This document shows positions 13,303 through 24,969 of a stretch of DNA of 64,000 nucleotides, piece by piece. The first letter of the stretch is position 1. Each line of letters starts with the position of its first letter. A program made the position numbers and the translations under genes. Source of the stretch: Ignelater luminosus. Its lineage: Eukaryota; Arthropoda; Insecta; Coleoptera; Elateridae. Where the stretch lies: assembly GCA_011009095.1 (NCBI GenBank), contig VTPC01001020.1, positions 1 to 64,000 on the forward strand, read 5' to 3'. A model generated the notes under the pieces. That model searched no databases. It was not told where the DNA came from and was given only the letters and a program-made list of their open reading frames with translations.

Positions 13303-13332
13303 ACACATCGTTCAATAAGTCCCGAGACTAAC
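13303..13332 (+). repeat. left terminal inverted repeat of mariner
   Basis: Starts ACACATCGTTCAATAAGTCC and matches the reverse complement of 14566-14595 exactly over 30 bases. This is the 3' end relative to the transposase gene. Confidence 0.95.
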
Positions 13333-13360
13333 AACGAAAACAACATTTTTTTTTCAAAAA

Positions 13361-14416
13361 TCATTTTTCTTCATCAATATAATCTCCTTTTAGAGTGATA
13401 CAATCTTTCCAACTCCTTTCCAACATTTCTATACCATGTTTATAGAAGGATTTATCCTTTGCTTCAAAATAGGCTTCAGTTTCGGCAATGACCTCCTCAT
13501 TCGAGCCAAATTTTTTTCCCTGGAGCATTTTTTTGAGATCAGCAAAGAGCCAGTAGTCGATGGGGGCTAAATCTGGCGAATACGGGGGGTGGGGAAGCAA
13601 ATCAAAGCCCAACTCGTAGATTTTTACCATTGTTTTCATGGACTTGTGGCATGGTGCATTGTCTTGCTGAAAAAGGATTTTTTTCTTCTTCATGTGCGGT
13701 CGTTTTGCTGCGATCTCCTCCTTCAAACGTACCAACAAGTCAATATAATAATCACTGTTGATCGATTTACCTTTTTCCAGGTAGTCAATGAAAATGACGC
13801 CATGTGTATCCCAAAAAACAGACGCCATGACTTTGCAAGCAGATTGCTGCGTTTTTGGACGCTTTGGGCGGCTTTCGCCAGCCATGCGCCACTCAGATGA
13901 TTGCCGATTCGACTCTGGAGTGAGATGATGTATCCATGTTTCATCCATGGTCACGTATCGACGCAGGAAATCCTTTTTATTGCGAGTAAATAGCGATAAA
14001 CAGCTCTCTGAATCGTCGATTCGTTGCTGTTTTTGTTCCATTGAAAGCAATCGCGGCACCCACTTGGAAAAAACCTTTTTCATGCTCAATTTTTCATGAA
14101 GGATTGTAAATACGCTTCCAGATGATATCTGTGTCATTTCTGCAATCTCACGGACCTTTACTTTGCGATTTTTCATTACGATTTTGAATACTTCACTCAC
14201 ATTTTCCGGTGTAACGGCTTCCAATGGCCTACCCGAACGTTCCGCACCGTTTGTGTCCGTACGACCACGTTTAAACTCAGCACACCAACGACAAATCGTT
14301 GATTTGGATGGAGAGGAGTCCGGGTAACGTTTCTCAAGCCATTGCTGGGCTTCTACGGTGTTTTTACCCATTAAAAAACAATGTTTTATCAACACGCGAA
14401 ACTCGCTTTGTTCCAT
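13361..14416 (-). CDS. mariner transposase, full length, irritans-like
   Basis: A 351-aa mariner transposase, close to the ~348 aa usual for the family, read from an ATG at 14416. Residues 1-110 form the bipartite helix-turn-helix DNA-binding region (EFRVLIKHCFLMGKNTVEA near the start; a second unit around 72-112). The catalytic aspartates are D158 (YVTMDETW), D252 (FQQDNAPCHKS) and D287 (YSPDLAPIDYW), with 34 residues between the last two. The strong Himar1-like blocks (ASVFWDTHG, NSDYY, EEIAAKRPH) point to the irritans subfamily. Two signature motifs are altered: the linker normally WVPREL reads WVPRLL (119-124), and YSPDLAPSD reads YSPDLAPID (279-287). Either change could alter activity. 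No frameshift or stop is present. Confidence 0.95.
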   Translation of the reverse strand: MEQSEFRVLIKHCFLMGKNTVEAQQWLEKRYPDSSPSKSTICRWCAEFKRGRTDTNGAERSGRPLEAVTPENVSEVFKIVMKNRKVKVREIAEMTQISSGSVFTILHEKLSMKKVFSKWVPRLLSMEQKQQRIDDSESCLSLFTRNKKDFLRRYVTMDETWIHHLTPESNRQSSEWRMAGESRPKRPKTQQSACKVMASVFWDTHGVIFIDYLEKGKSINSDYYIDLLVRLKEEIAAKRPHMKKKKILFQQDNAPCHKSMKTMVKIYELGFDLLPHPPYSPDLAPIDYWLFADLKKMLQGKKFGSNEEVIAETEAYFEAKDKSFYKHGIEMLERSWKDCITLKGDYIDEEK

Positions 14417-14565
14417 TTTTCAAACAAATTACAAAGTGACTTTACTCTAACCTCGATAACTCTGCTGTTTGTGGTCCAATCGACGTGAAATTTTTACACG
14501 TTTCATGTGAAGGTTCGCACTCTAGGGAAACGTGGCTAGTTTGGTACTACTAGCACCATCTCTGG

Positions 14566-14595
14566 GTTAGTCTCGGGACTTATTGAACGATGTGT
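14566..14595 (-). repeat. right terminal inverted repeat of mariner
   Basis: Exact reverse complement of 13303-13332; the transposase promoter would lie between this repeat and the ATG at 14416. Confidence 0.95.
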
Positions 14596-14597
14596 TA

Positions 14598-17500
14598 CCT
14601 TGCACTCATCCCTTTTTCTCCGACAGCGGTTCACTATGCATTTGATATTACCATTTCATGCCTTCCAAACGAAGACACTACAAAAACTGTCGTGCATTGA
14701 AAATACACTCTTGGGGAAAAATAACTCTAGTTCACTCTGTACTATCCTTCATTATCATACCTTATACCCTTAGTGTTTGTGTAATTTACTTTTGCGATTG
14801 GAAAATTAGATTACTCATAATTGTTTTAATCTGTTTTATTGGTTTTCTATTATGTGGAGTGATGGATCAATCTACATATATTTCACAAAAATTACATTCT
14901 ATAAAATCCAATAGAGTATACACAAATCTGTATATGAATTCTGCAAAACTTTTACATAACAATAGCTTTTTCGTGACCAGTACATGTATCATTTTTACAA
15001 CAAGTTGAAAATTCCATCATCTGTATGGATGATTCATCATCTGTTATCAAACAAGCGGACAACTCACATCTGCTAACTTCACGAAGTACAATTTATCATT
15101 CAGTAAATACACACAACAATCTTCTCTTAATATACATACCTACGTCACAAATGGCCGTTTTAAACCTTTGACAGGTACTACATAAAAATCTTGATCTCGG
15201 AAAACAAAAATAAAATTAGAATTTAAAGAAAAATTAAAAATAAATTGAAACCACATTCTTTTGTTCTTTTTATATCGACAGGAATGCGTTAAAATATTTG
15301 CATATACTAATTTGTTGTCGCTACAGTATTAATTGGAAATTCTAAGAATGTTTTAATTAAAATGTCACTTCAGTTTACGTTTTATGGTTGATAGCGTAGA
15401 TATAAAAATGGGGGTAGGTTTGCTAGGTTATGTAAATTTTTATTCAGGAAAGTCGGCATGTTTAATATTTTTGTGTGTAATAATAACCTATAAATTGTCG
15501 CAAAGTTGACAACTAAATTAAAGAAATAATGTGGCTAGTGATTTGTGATCAGAAATAAAAACTTTTGGAATGTAGCAAACAAAGTTAGCGGTTGCGCTTT
15601 AAAATTCATAAACAAATGAATAAAGGCTTATAGAGTTGAAGTTTCTGACATTATCATATACGAGCAAGGAAAGACACATTATGTAACTTGTGCATTATTT
15701 ATATTCGTTACAAAATGTCAAAGAATGTAACTCCCTTTGGTAGTTGAATGTGATATACTAGCTTCAATAAGTTGCAGACGAAATGTCATGACCAGTCGCA
15801 CTGACAAGCAACTATTCATCAATAAACTAAAGCATGTTTGCTGGATGACTTACAGACAGTATGAGAAATGCTGCATGCAAGAATGTGAATCATCGTTGAC
15901 TGTTTACAAGATTTCAGACTTTCAGCTTTAAATATTTGCGAAGCATTAAATTATTAGTGCTGGGAATTTTAATGCTTCACCCTTTCAAAGATATCTTTAG
16001 AACGCGAGATTCTGTTATCGACAGAAAAAGGAAAAGTGTGGCTTTCAAAAGCCGACTGACCCTTGATGCTTTCAAACTTTTTATATCACTTACCCTAACT
16101 TATCTTTGGATTTGGTTATTTACGAATCAGTTCATTGTCATGGATCACAATGAAGCCATATGTCAGATTATCTATTGATGCTTGTAAAGTTCGTTTACAT
16201 TCGCTTACCCTTATAAAATTGCTTAAGATTATTGAAGTTAGTTTTTCAGAAAAGACAAAAACTTATTCACATCGATATCCTTAAAGTCGACTAATCTTAA
16301 ATAAAATTCTTGATTTTACTGTCCTCTTTATTTATTTTAAATTTAAAATGTCATTGAGACTATTCAGCATTTTGCCCAGTGTTGCAAAATCTCCAATATT
16401 ATGTTTGATAAATAATAAGATTGTTTCTAGCGTCTTTAAATTAAGTTGCCTTAGATTCTGGTAACATTCGAAAATGTTCTGAAGCTATCAGCTGAGATTT
16501 TACCGGTTCTAATAATTAACTTCATTGATTAGCAGGAGATTCCGTAAATAATAAACAATATTCTGTTATCAGTATGACAACATAAAAGTTCCCAATTAAT
16601 ACCTTAACCATGTCAACAAAAATAGAGAAAAACAATTTAAAAAATTATTTTACGTAGACACACAATGATTAACGTTATTTGGAATGGGAAACCTTATTTT
16701 GGCATTTACAAACTAATTGCCACCCCGTCCACCAGGTGAGCGCAAGAAAAAATGCTCTCAATTCCTGTTCCTCTTTTGGAGTTCTGTTGAGACACTTTTA
16801 ACGGTTTTCTTTTTAGATCAAAATCTGTTAAGTCGCTTTATAGAATGTGAAGGAGCTTGCAGTGTGTTGATCACCTGTTCTATCAAGCAACGACTTTCAA
16901 TGTGCGTATTTCTATTCGTCTTATCAGTCCTACCTATAACTACTTCGACTGCAACAGAGTTAAGTGCTATAATTGCTTTTTCTCGTGAGATTCATCTCAG
17001 TACTGACATCGTTGCCATCATTTTCGTTATTTTCATCATTATTTGTTTCCAGTTTTGAAAAAACCGGTAAAGATACCTACTATTGAAATTCTTCTTCAAC
17101 CAGGTGGAAAAAGTGGAGGTTCTTGCCAGATGTGACGTAAAGTTGAAGTTGTTGCAAACCTATCAGACAGTCAATTTAGCAAGTCAAAATCCTGAAAAGT
17201 CGCTTCCCAAGATTCCTGCCTATCTTTCCTACTTCATTTGGCCGACCCTATACAGCGTTGCAGACTTGTCTAGAAGGGCTGTTACGTAGTATTATTTTAC
17301 TGGATGCTCCATTCCGTGCTATTAAACTAGTCAAGCCGATTTGCCAAGGAATAAGGACGTCTACTGCTGCCTTTAGCAACCAATAAATCTATTATTAGCT
17401 TACCTTCAATCTTATCTGTGACTTTGGGTACCCCTAGACAATATCAAAATGAAGAAGATCGATATAAAAGTAAATTTTTAAGATCGCAGATTCTACAATA

Positions 17501-20500
17501 CATCCGAAAGATAATCTTGTGATTGTCCTTCAGGTTTTCCAAAATCTCATTTTTAGATTCTTAAAACGTCAAAAGTAAGTATTAGAGATTGCAATGCTGC
17601 TACTACTAAAACAGTTCTTGAAAAATCCATAATATATACAGAAACTGCTAGAAAAAGCAATTTTAACTCAAAACAAAAAAAATGACTATATATTAGTCAT
17701 TATCGGCTGATATTGATTGATAGTAATGAAACCAAATAACAAAACTATTGAAAGCTTCTATTGAAATGGTATTACGTTGAATGCTGTTAATGATATAACA
17801 GCCCATCTAGAAAGTTATTAGCGGGATTTGAAATTTTTGGCTTTTGTGTTTGTTTGTCAAACTTTTCATTTGTTACGGAAAGTTTTAATACACGCACACC
17901 CTACATATAACGTAACATACACATTATTCTGCTAAAGATTGCTATTAAAAGTTCTGTTTTAGGGATTATATCAATTAATTGTTCTACAATAATGAAAACG
18001 TTGCCTGAAAGTAACTCCATAATTGATTGATAATAACAACAGTGACACTTAATAGTCATAAATTTTGCTCAGGAATATTTATGGATATTTTAACCTTACA
18101 AATGCTTTCAAATTATGATGCATTAGATGGAGTTCCTGCCAACAAGTTTACTAAATTAGTATAACTAGACAGACGACGTATAATTAAATTTTCAACGTTG
18201 CAGATGTTTCATTGGCAATATCGTGAAAAACTGGAAATGCGGATTTTAACCTTAAACGAAGATAATTAATAACATACGATATTGAAAACAACATTCGTGT
18301 TTAAATACGAACATAATTCCGTAACAAGAACATGGTAAAAACTAAGGTCAAAGGTATAAGAACTGTTTAATCGTGACGTTTATTTAGTTGTTTAAATGAT
18401 GATGTGCACGCTTGGGGCTTGAATGCCCGTAACGCTTTTATACAAGCAATTTCTGTCTTTTCTCTCTGTGGTGCAATTCTGTCTGTCTTTCTTACTTCTC
18501 TTCTGTGCTATTTGATATCGGATATAATAATAAATAAATCCCTTCGTCAATTACTACTGAACAAATTCCCTTAAGTTAAATAGTAAATTATGAATTCGCA
18601 TAAAGCAGTAGATCTTCGCAAGGATTCTACAGGGGATACTCAAACTCAGCTACCCTTATTATAAAAGGCTTATGTTAAGGTGGAGAAAAAACGTTTGTTA
18701 GAGACTGAATTTATTCAACAAGTTTAATTGTTCTATACTTAGGTTAAACAATAACAAGAATTAACAAAGGTTTAATAAATATATAGCTTTAACATTTCAA
18801 GATTATCTAGTTCAAACAATTAGTATACACATTTAATAATACAAGTTGCTATTGTTACGAAATCTGTTCTGCTGACATGGAGGTGTTAATCATTCCACAT
18901 TGATTTTATATTGTGTAATGAAGATATTTCTTAATTTTAGATATATTCGACAATATTGTGGAACATTGTACACGTTTTTCACTTAAATGTAGTGACTCTT
19001 TTGCATGGATTAGTATTTTGAGATCTAACCCGTCTCTAAAAATTTGATTAACTAGAAAGAAGTCTATTACTAACCTTAAAAAGAAAATTCTGTTGCTATT
19101 CACCGTTAAATTTTATTTTTACTATAGTTAGTTTACAAATTCAATTTAGAAATTATCAATCAAATAATAATAAATTTAAGTTGTTCTGCTTCTGGCCTGT
19201 AGTTAGATCGAACTATCTGGATGATGCTTTCGTTTTCTGCAGTTAGTCAGATTACGTGCACTTTTTATTAAAATGCCGCCAATTTTATAACAGCCAGCAA
19301 AATGTGCCCAGTGTGATTTAATGGCTAGCCATGTAGGAAAACCCTAGTAACACAAATACAGACATGTGTATAATGATACATAAGGTATGGTATGGTATTG
19401 AGAGCCCGTTCCGAGGGTTTGGATCTATCTCTACTACCTCCTTCTTCTCCCTCATGGGGACCAGAAGACATTATAATTGATAAGAATGGTTTTGACTTTC
19501 TTCTTTTCAGAAGATCTTTGTTAGTATCGTATCTGGATAAAAACGGAAACAAGAGTGACTAAAGTATTTGTGACTAAAAGAACCCAAAGAAGCTCAGCTG
19601 ATTTGCAAAAGGAGACCTTCCTGGAAAACCCGACTAATCCAAAAACCTCGATACGTTTCTTTAGTAGGGTTCAATTTAGCTCCTTAGGTCCAAATTTTAC
19701 TCTGGAACACGAATTGGCTTAACAGATCATATATTTTCGCGCTTTTGACATAGATATTTGGGAAACCCAATACCGACATTGCATTAACTTATTGGATACA
19801 ATTTAAATAACAGATTTGGAATATAATTCACAGAGTGAAAAGTGACCTTGAGATTAATAAAGGGTTTTTATATAACTTTATTGCTGCTGTTGTTAAACAG
19901 TTTATTTCCCTCCAGTCTGATGATAAGTCACTTAGGTTCTTTCAGAACCTCTTCGTCTGGAGTGGTTGGGGAATTTGGATCAATGGAATGATTTTTGTAT
20001 TTTCGGTGCCACTTTTTTCCTTGGTGTAGAGTTAGAAACGGTAATTGAGCAGCTGGGAGTACCGGCATCCTATGTGTACTATGTACTACAAGAAGGTTCA
20101 ATAATTTATTTATCTGAGTATGTATAGGAGAGCTTTTGAATGTTTTTAAGTAAGTCAATGCATGCTGTGATATGTTTTGAGGTAATTGATGTACAGTCTC
20201 AGTTTAATACAATACCAACATTCAGAAACAGCATGTGAAGTTTCCATGCAGTTTGTAGTGAGACTTGCTCATCATTTCATAAAGTTAGATTTTGGAGCGA
20301 ACAGTTTAGGTAAATTACAGAGTTTATTGAAGATTATCTCTATCCTGAAAGTAATTTTCAGTAAAATGTGCAAGAAAGTCAAAGATCTAAGAAAGACAAA
20401 AGAAGGTTTCCCAAATAATGAGCATCTTGGCAGATACACTTCGGAAAATAATTTAAATGCAATCTATGAAAATTGTCTTTTGGAATTAGAAAGGACTTTT

Positions 20501-20520
20501 GCTTCCTAGAGTTCATGTTA
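14598..20520. other. non-coding stretch
   Basis: AT-rich sequence. Open frames at 14658-15008, 16717-17058 and 20186-20509 (about 107-116 codons) have no recognisable domain and no supporting splice or start context. I see no transposon ends here. Confidence 0.5.
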
Positions 20521-20554
20521 CACAACACAACCATAACTGGAGAGAACTAACACA

Positions 20555-20800
20555 ATGATCGCTTTGCGAAAGTTTATCAAGAAGAAAGGACGCGAAAACC
20601 CCACAGCCGCCATCCAATTTTGGATTTCCCACCGACAGTGCAGCCCTTGCCTGGCTCCCTCGGTTATTTCCAGATTTGAGTTTTTGGGAGACTTTTTTCC
20701 TAGACAGCGTTTTCTAAGGGATGAAGAAGTCATGGAGGCGGTAACGTCTTAATCTGAAGATCAACTGACTGTATTAAAAAATAACTTTTTTAATAAGTCG
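20555..20800 (+). pseudogene. possible mariner-type transposase remnant
   Basis: The plus-strand frame ending at 20752 contains LAPS followed about 20 residues later by QRFLRDEEVMEAVTS. This has the order seen in mariner transposases: LAPSD, about 20 residues, then a RF..(D/N)EEV..AV block. The third catalytic aspartate is missing and a stop interrupts the frame right after the block, with SEDQ continuing beyond it. Only this C-terminal piece is visible and no terminal repeats were found. The call is weak. Confidence 0.3.
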
Positions 20801-20830
20801 TTTCCCTTCTGCTTAAGTAGATAGATTATT

Positions 20831-22620
20831 GAACACCTCTCGTAGGAGAGGAATTTTAAAGTACTCGAAATTGTAATTTTAATCAAGACACTCTACATGG
20901 TTTTAGATAGGGTTTACCTTTATATACAAACCAATAAAACCCGAGAGTAGGCAAAGATCGACCAAATCTAAATTACTATTTTGCATATTCAAATTGCAGT
21001 TTGGCTAACACCTGTTAGAAACTTGATGTTTTTAATAATTGTATCTAAATGGGCCCTAAAAAGTTATTGTTTGTTACCTTGCGTAGGCTAACAAAATGTG
21101 TGTATTTCTTCTATATAACACTAATACACACTGTATTGAATCGTTCATCAACTTTATCGCCGCAATTTCACCTGTAGCTTTTTGATAAATATCTTTTTAA
21201 AGTAACGCTTCATTGTGTTGAGCTCTTGGTACTTACAATTAGTTTGATAAATTTTTAACTTTGTTCAGACTTACCAAACGATTTATACGTTTTCGTTAAG
21301 CAACTTGATATAAAATTTATTTGATCGCATGATATAATATAACATCAAAAAAATAATTACATTATATTGTATATTTTATGTTTTATTCAAAACGGGGGTA
21401 CTCAAAAAAATGACATAAAAGAGATTTAATAATTAAACAATGGAACGACAGCAGGGTTTTCATTTGAGTGCAGACATAAAAGAAAATAGAAACACAAAAA
21501 AATCTTGTTTCTCAATAATTATAACTTTCTTGAAAACAATTAAAGTACGTGCAATACAAACACTGCAGTAAACAAAGGAAATCAAGATTCGGGCCTGTTA
21601 TTATCACAAAATTGTTTGTTTTGTTTTCATCACACATTTGTGTTGTTGTTTTCATATGGACACACACACATTTTTCCCCTTTGAGTTCATTATAACATAA
21701 CATTCATATGTTTTTCCTATCGATTTTTAAGGGTATCGACTTCCATGCTCATTAGGCCAGAAATATGTTTCCACAACCCCGGAGACTCGATTACAATCTC
21801 CAAATTATCCATCAAAAATTATAATCACCTGCATAACTGTTCCTAACGTTTGTAAAACTTTGTGGGCACTTTCAGTTTTACAATTTTCTTTATTAAAAAA
21901 TTAATTAACAAAGTTGTCAATTTGTGGGAAAAAACAATAACGTGCGACAAGTGAGTCTAACCTAAAATTAATAATTTCGTTGTTGATTTTGTTCTTGAAA
22001 GCTTTTGTTTTTAAATTGAAAAGAAATATGAGACTGTAGAAAAAAAAAGTTTTATTTACTTTAGCTTGTTTCTATTTACAAACTTGATTTGATTTTTATA
22101 AAATTTAATAACCGTTCAGTAATAACGTTTCTCGTTAATAAAAAAAACCCTGATGATGTTCAGTCAGCGGTTAATTTCCTCTACAAAAATCTTGTTTTCC
22201 CTTAAAGAAAACTTTTTGATATCTCTTCCCGTCACATTCACAAACGACGTTTTCTTTTTGTTTTGATTCTCACTCGACTTCTAAAGGAACTCATTCATCA
22301 CTTCATTTTAACTAAATAAACCTTCAAACATGCTTTAACTACTTTATAAAATAATATAAAAGAAAAGTGAAATGTTTTTGTTGACAATTCCACTAGCATG
22401 GTTAATTTCCTCGAGCAAATAAGAAAATGAGTTAAACGGTTAGTTTACAATATTCCAACGTTGAGAAAACTTGACATTTCCTACAACACACCGAGCATCA
22501 ACATTTTCTGTACAATTCCATCTATAAATAGAAACTTTCAACTAATGAATTTTATAAATATTAATACGACGAATATCGATGCGCTCTATCGGGTTTTGTT
22601 ACAATAAAAACACTTTTCGT
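20831..22620. other. non-coding stretch
   Basis: Very AT-rich; no gene, repeat boundary or regulatory motif that I can support. If the exon at 22636-22751 is real, this is part of its first intron. Confidence 0.5.
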
Positions 22621-22635
22621 GTTTACAATACAAAC

Positions 22636-22751
22636 CTTTCTCCATCATCGTTGAAGGCATAATCCCCCAAGATTAGATCTCTTAAGCGATACCGAGGAGG
22701 CAAAGGAGGAGGCACCGTGTCCTTTTCCTTGTCGCGGCCAAGCAATGCCAT
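22636..22751 (-). CDS. probable first coding exon of an unrecognised gene (partial)
   Basis: A GC-rich, clearly protein-like frame in otherwise AT-rich DNA. From the only in-frame ATG (22751-22749) it encodes MALLGRDKEKDTV, then a proline stretch PPPLPPRYRL, then RDLILGDYAFNDDGER. It ends at a plausible donor (AAAG|GTTTGT, GT at 22635-22634), 38 codons plus 2 nt. The frame stays open upstream through basic and acidic residues (ILEDDPSDEDGG) to a TGA at 22871 with no other ATG, so the exon may instead be joined to an upstream exon. PPPLPPR resembles an SH3-binding site. I do not recognise the family. No later exon was identified to the left, so the next exon may lie beyond position 1. Confidence 0.5.
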
Positions 22752-23020
22752 GCCCCCGTCCTCGTCAGAGGGATCGTCCTCCAGGATGGTAGCCGGCCTG
22801 CGGGGCCTCGACGTCTTACCAGATAACAGCTCGCACTTTCGTTTCGTACTTCGCGGAACGGACACTTCTCACTCGCGTTATTATGAGAAGAGCGTCGCGA
22901 CGCGTCCAGAAGTAAAGTGGCGCTTCACACGTACCGATGCGGCCGCAAACGGTGCGCCGGCAACTACTGTTGCCTGGAAACCGAACGTTGTCGCTCTCTC
23001 AAACATCATTATTTCATTCA
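22752..23020 (-). promoter_or_regulatory. CpG-rich promoter / 5' UTR block
   Basis: A CpG-dense island (several CGCG, CGACG and GCGGCCGC-like stretches) immediately upstream of the candidate first exon at 22636-22751 and sharply different from the surrounding AT-rich DNA. This fits a transcription start region with 5' UTR on the minus strand. No TATA box was assigned. Confidence 0.4.
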
Positions 23021-24050
23021 AATTCCTTTTTTGAATATTATTGAAAATGCTCGACCTCAAAAAAGGATAATGCACTTGAACAGTGTAGTACTAGACGACG
23101 TCGACAGTTGCACAATGTCAACAAATAATTTATTTTCCTGTACAAATTGAAACTCGAAAGGGTCTAGAGCGTTTCTTTTTCTGTTTTTTACCTTGTTTGT
23201 ACAAAACGTTAAAACTTCGTAACTTTTTTGCTTCGTCGTAAAAATTTCTGAAAGTTTTGCTGATGAATCGGAATTCAAGAACTCGTTTATGGCATTTATA
23301 AACTTTTAGTAACATTTATTCAGAGATCTAATTATTATTAGATTCAGTTAGTTTTGGTTTGTCAGAATTAAATTACTCAAAGAGGAAATACAGAATCTCG
23401 AACCTAAAAACTTTTATAACCTGTTTCTGAAAAAGATTGCTGATTGATCTACTTTTATAAACTTTGGACATTTGGATCAGTTCTTACAAAATAGCAAAAA
23501 AATACAAAAATAAAAATATTATGTGGTGTCACCACAACTTTAATTAGACTGAAATACATCGTTTTCTTTGCTGATGTCATAGATTATACGTCTTTTTAGC
23601 TATGAATTGTGTTTTTAACGGAATAGCTTGGGTAGTCGAGAAAGAAAATTGTCATATTTACTACGGAAAGAAGGAGAAATCATAGAACGGCCAAACAGCA
23701 CCCAAGTCCAGTAGTCGGGAAAACTTCATAAAAATAATCGTAAATTCCTTGCAATTCTCATATACTGCATGCCCTCATAATCATGCAATTTAACTGATTA
23801 CTAAAATTTTCGCCGCTCTATGTAAGACATCACTGCAAATAAATTTTTTCTATAAAAGATATCCAGGTTTGAAACTCGTTGGTTCCTGTATTTATTTCTA
23901 ATTTCCCTTCAAAAATTATTTGATTAAAAATATTTTTAGAACAAAATATTAATTCAATTCAGTCTTTACTACAAACATAACTTGAAGAATCAGATAAAAA
24001 TGAAGCAATGAGTCTCAGACCTGGCTCATGACTTCAAAAACCACTCTCCA
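23021..24050. other. non-coding intergenic stretch
   Basis: AT-rich; no coding or repeat signal that I can support. Confidence 0.45.
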
Positions 24051-24054
24051 TTTA

Positions 24055-24660
24055 AAATTCCAGAACAGTTAAATATCTAGAAGTCTTCCTGAATCATAAG
24101 CTGTCCTACAGAGCGCATATCGAGCGACAGTTCCAAAAGCCTATCTCTTCCTACCGGACAAGAAGGAGGACTTTGAAGTCTTCCCTTCTTGAAAGGTCTC
24201 CAACAAGAAACAACTAGAACAAGAGCAAAAGTCCCCCCCCCCCCTCTATCTAGGCATTGCTACTACCGCTACTTTGGAAGTACTTCTCAATGCCGTTCCA
24301 TATTATGGTCGCGGCAGAGGCGAGAAGAGCCTCGTACAAAATCTGGCAAAATGGTTATTGGATAGGAAAGGGACATGAGGATGGACACTTTTAGATTCTT
24401 AACCTTTTAGTGAAATACAATCCGCTTCTCGTTGCGACCATATACTATTAGCATACTGACTAGCGAATCTTGAACCGTACCAACCCCGAATGGACTAGTT
24501 TAATATTCGAACAGATTTAAAACTGGTAAGGGCACTGACTGATGGATGCCGAACTATCTTTTGTATTGGTATTAGATCTTCTACAGAGTAACTCACATAA
24601 TACTAGCTCCTTAAGCAGCATTTTTGCTGCTGTTTGTCCAACGGATTCCTGGACCTAAGC
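24055..24660 (+). pseudogene. decayed non-LTR retrotransposon ORF2 fragment (RT end / RNase H start)
   Basis: Plus-strand fragments in shifting frames resemble the post-RT region of LINE ORF2 proteins: TVKYLEVFLNHKLSY (the YLG...D..L.. motif) near 24065-24110, LEVLLNAVP and RRASYKIWQNG near 24275-24350, PLLVATIYY near 24425, and an RNase-H-like start TDGCRT...CIGIRSSTE near 24535-24585 (canonical YTDGS). Several stops and frameshifts, plus a run of 12 C at 24233-24244, break it. It is an old copy; boundaries are approximate. Confidence 0.55.
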
Positions 24661-24969
24661 GCATATCATATACATACGTTAGAAATTTTTTAGGAATTAA
24701 ATCATTTAAGCAAAAATTTAACAGTTAAGAAAAATAAAATGAGCCACTGAGCTTCAAGCCTGGCATGTTTCGAAAAATGTGAATTGACTGGTTTGTTAAA
24801 GTGAGTCGGGGAAGCTTACAGTTCTTGAACAAACTGTAAAGCAGCTAAATTTAAGATACAAACTACCTATGACTAAAAAAGTAGCGTAAGATTCCAAAAA
24901 TAAACAGACCAGTAGATTGTCATAATTTGACCTAATACTGACACATGGTAACATTTCTGTTTATTAACA

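Larger units (their letters stand above)
13303..14595 (-). mobile_element. intact DD34D mariner element
   Basis: A 1293-bp element with perfect 30-bp inverted repeats and TA duplications on both sides (13301-13302 and 14596-14597). One intact 351-codon transposase ORF occupies most of it on the minus strand, leaving 28 bp between the stop and the left repeat and about 149 bp between the right repeat and the ATG. The size and the protein resemble irritans-subfamily mariners such as Himar1. Perfect ends and an uninterrupted ORF indicate a young copy. Confidence 0.95.

Noticed and set aside
20186-20509. 107-codon plus-strand ORF
   Set aside because: No recognisable domain, no upstream promoter or splice context; its length is within chance for this amount of sequence.
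22717-23034. 105-codon plus-strand open frame over the CpG island
   Set aside because: It begins with GTG, is antisense to the more protein-like minus-strand frame, and ends in AT-rich noise; GC-rich islands are open on both strands.
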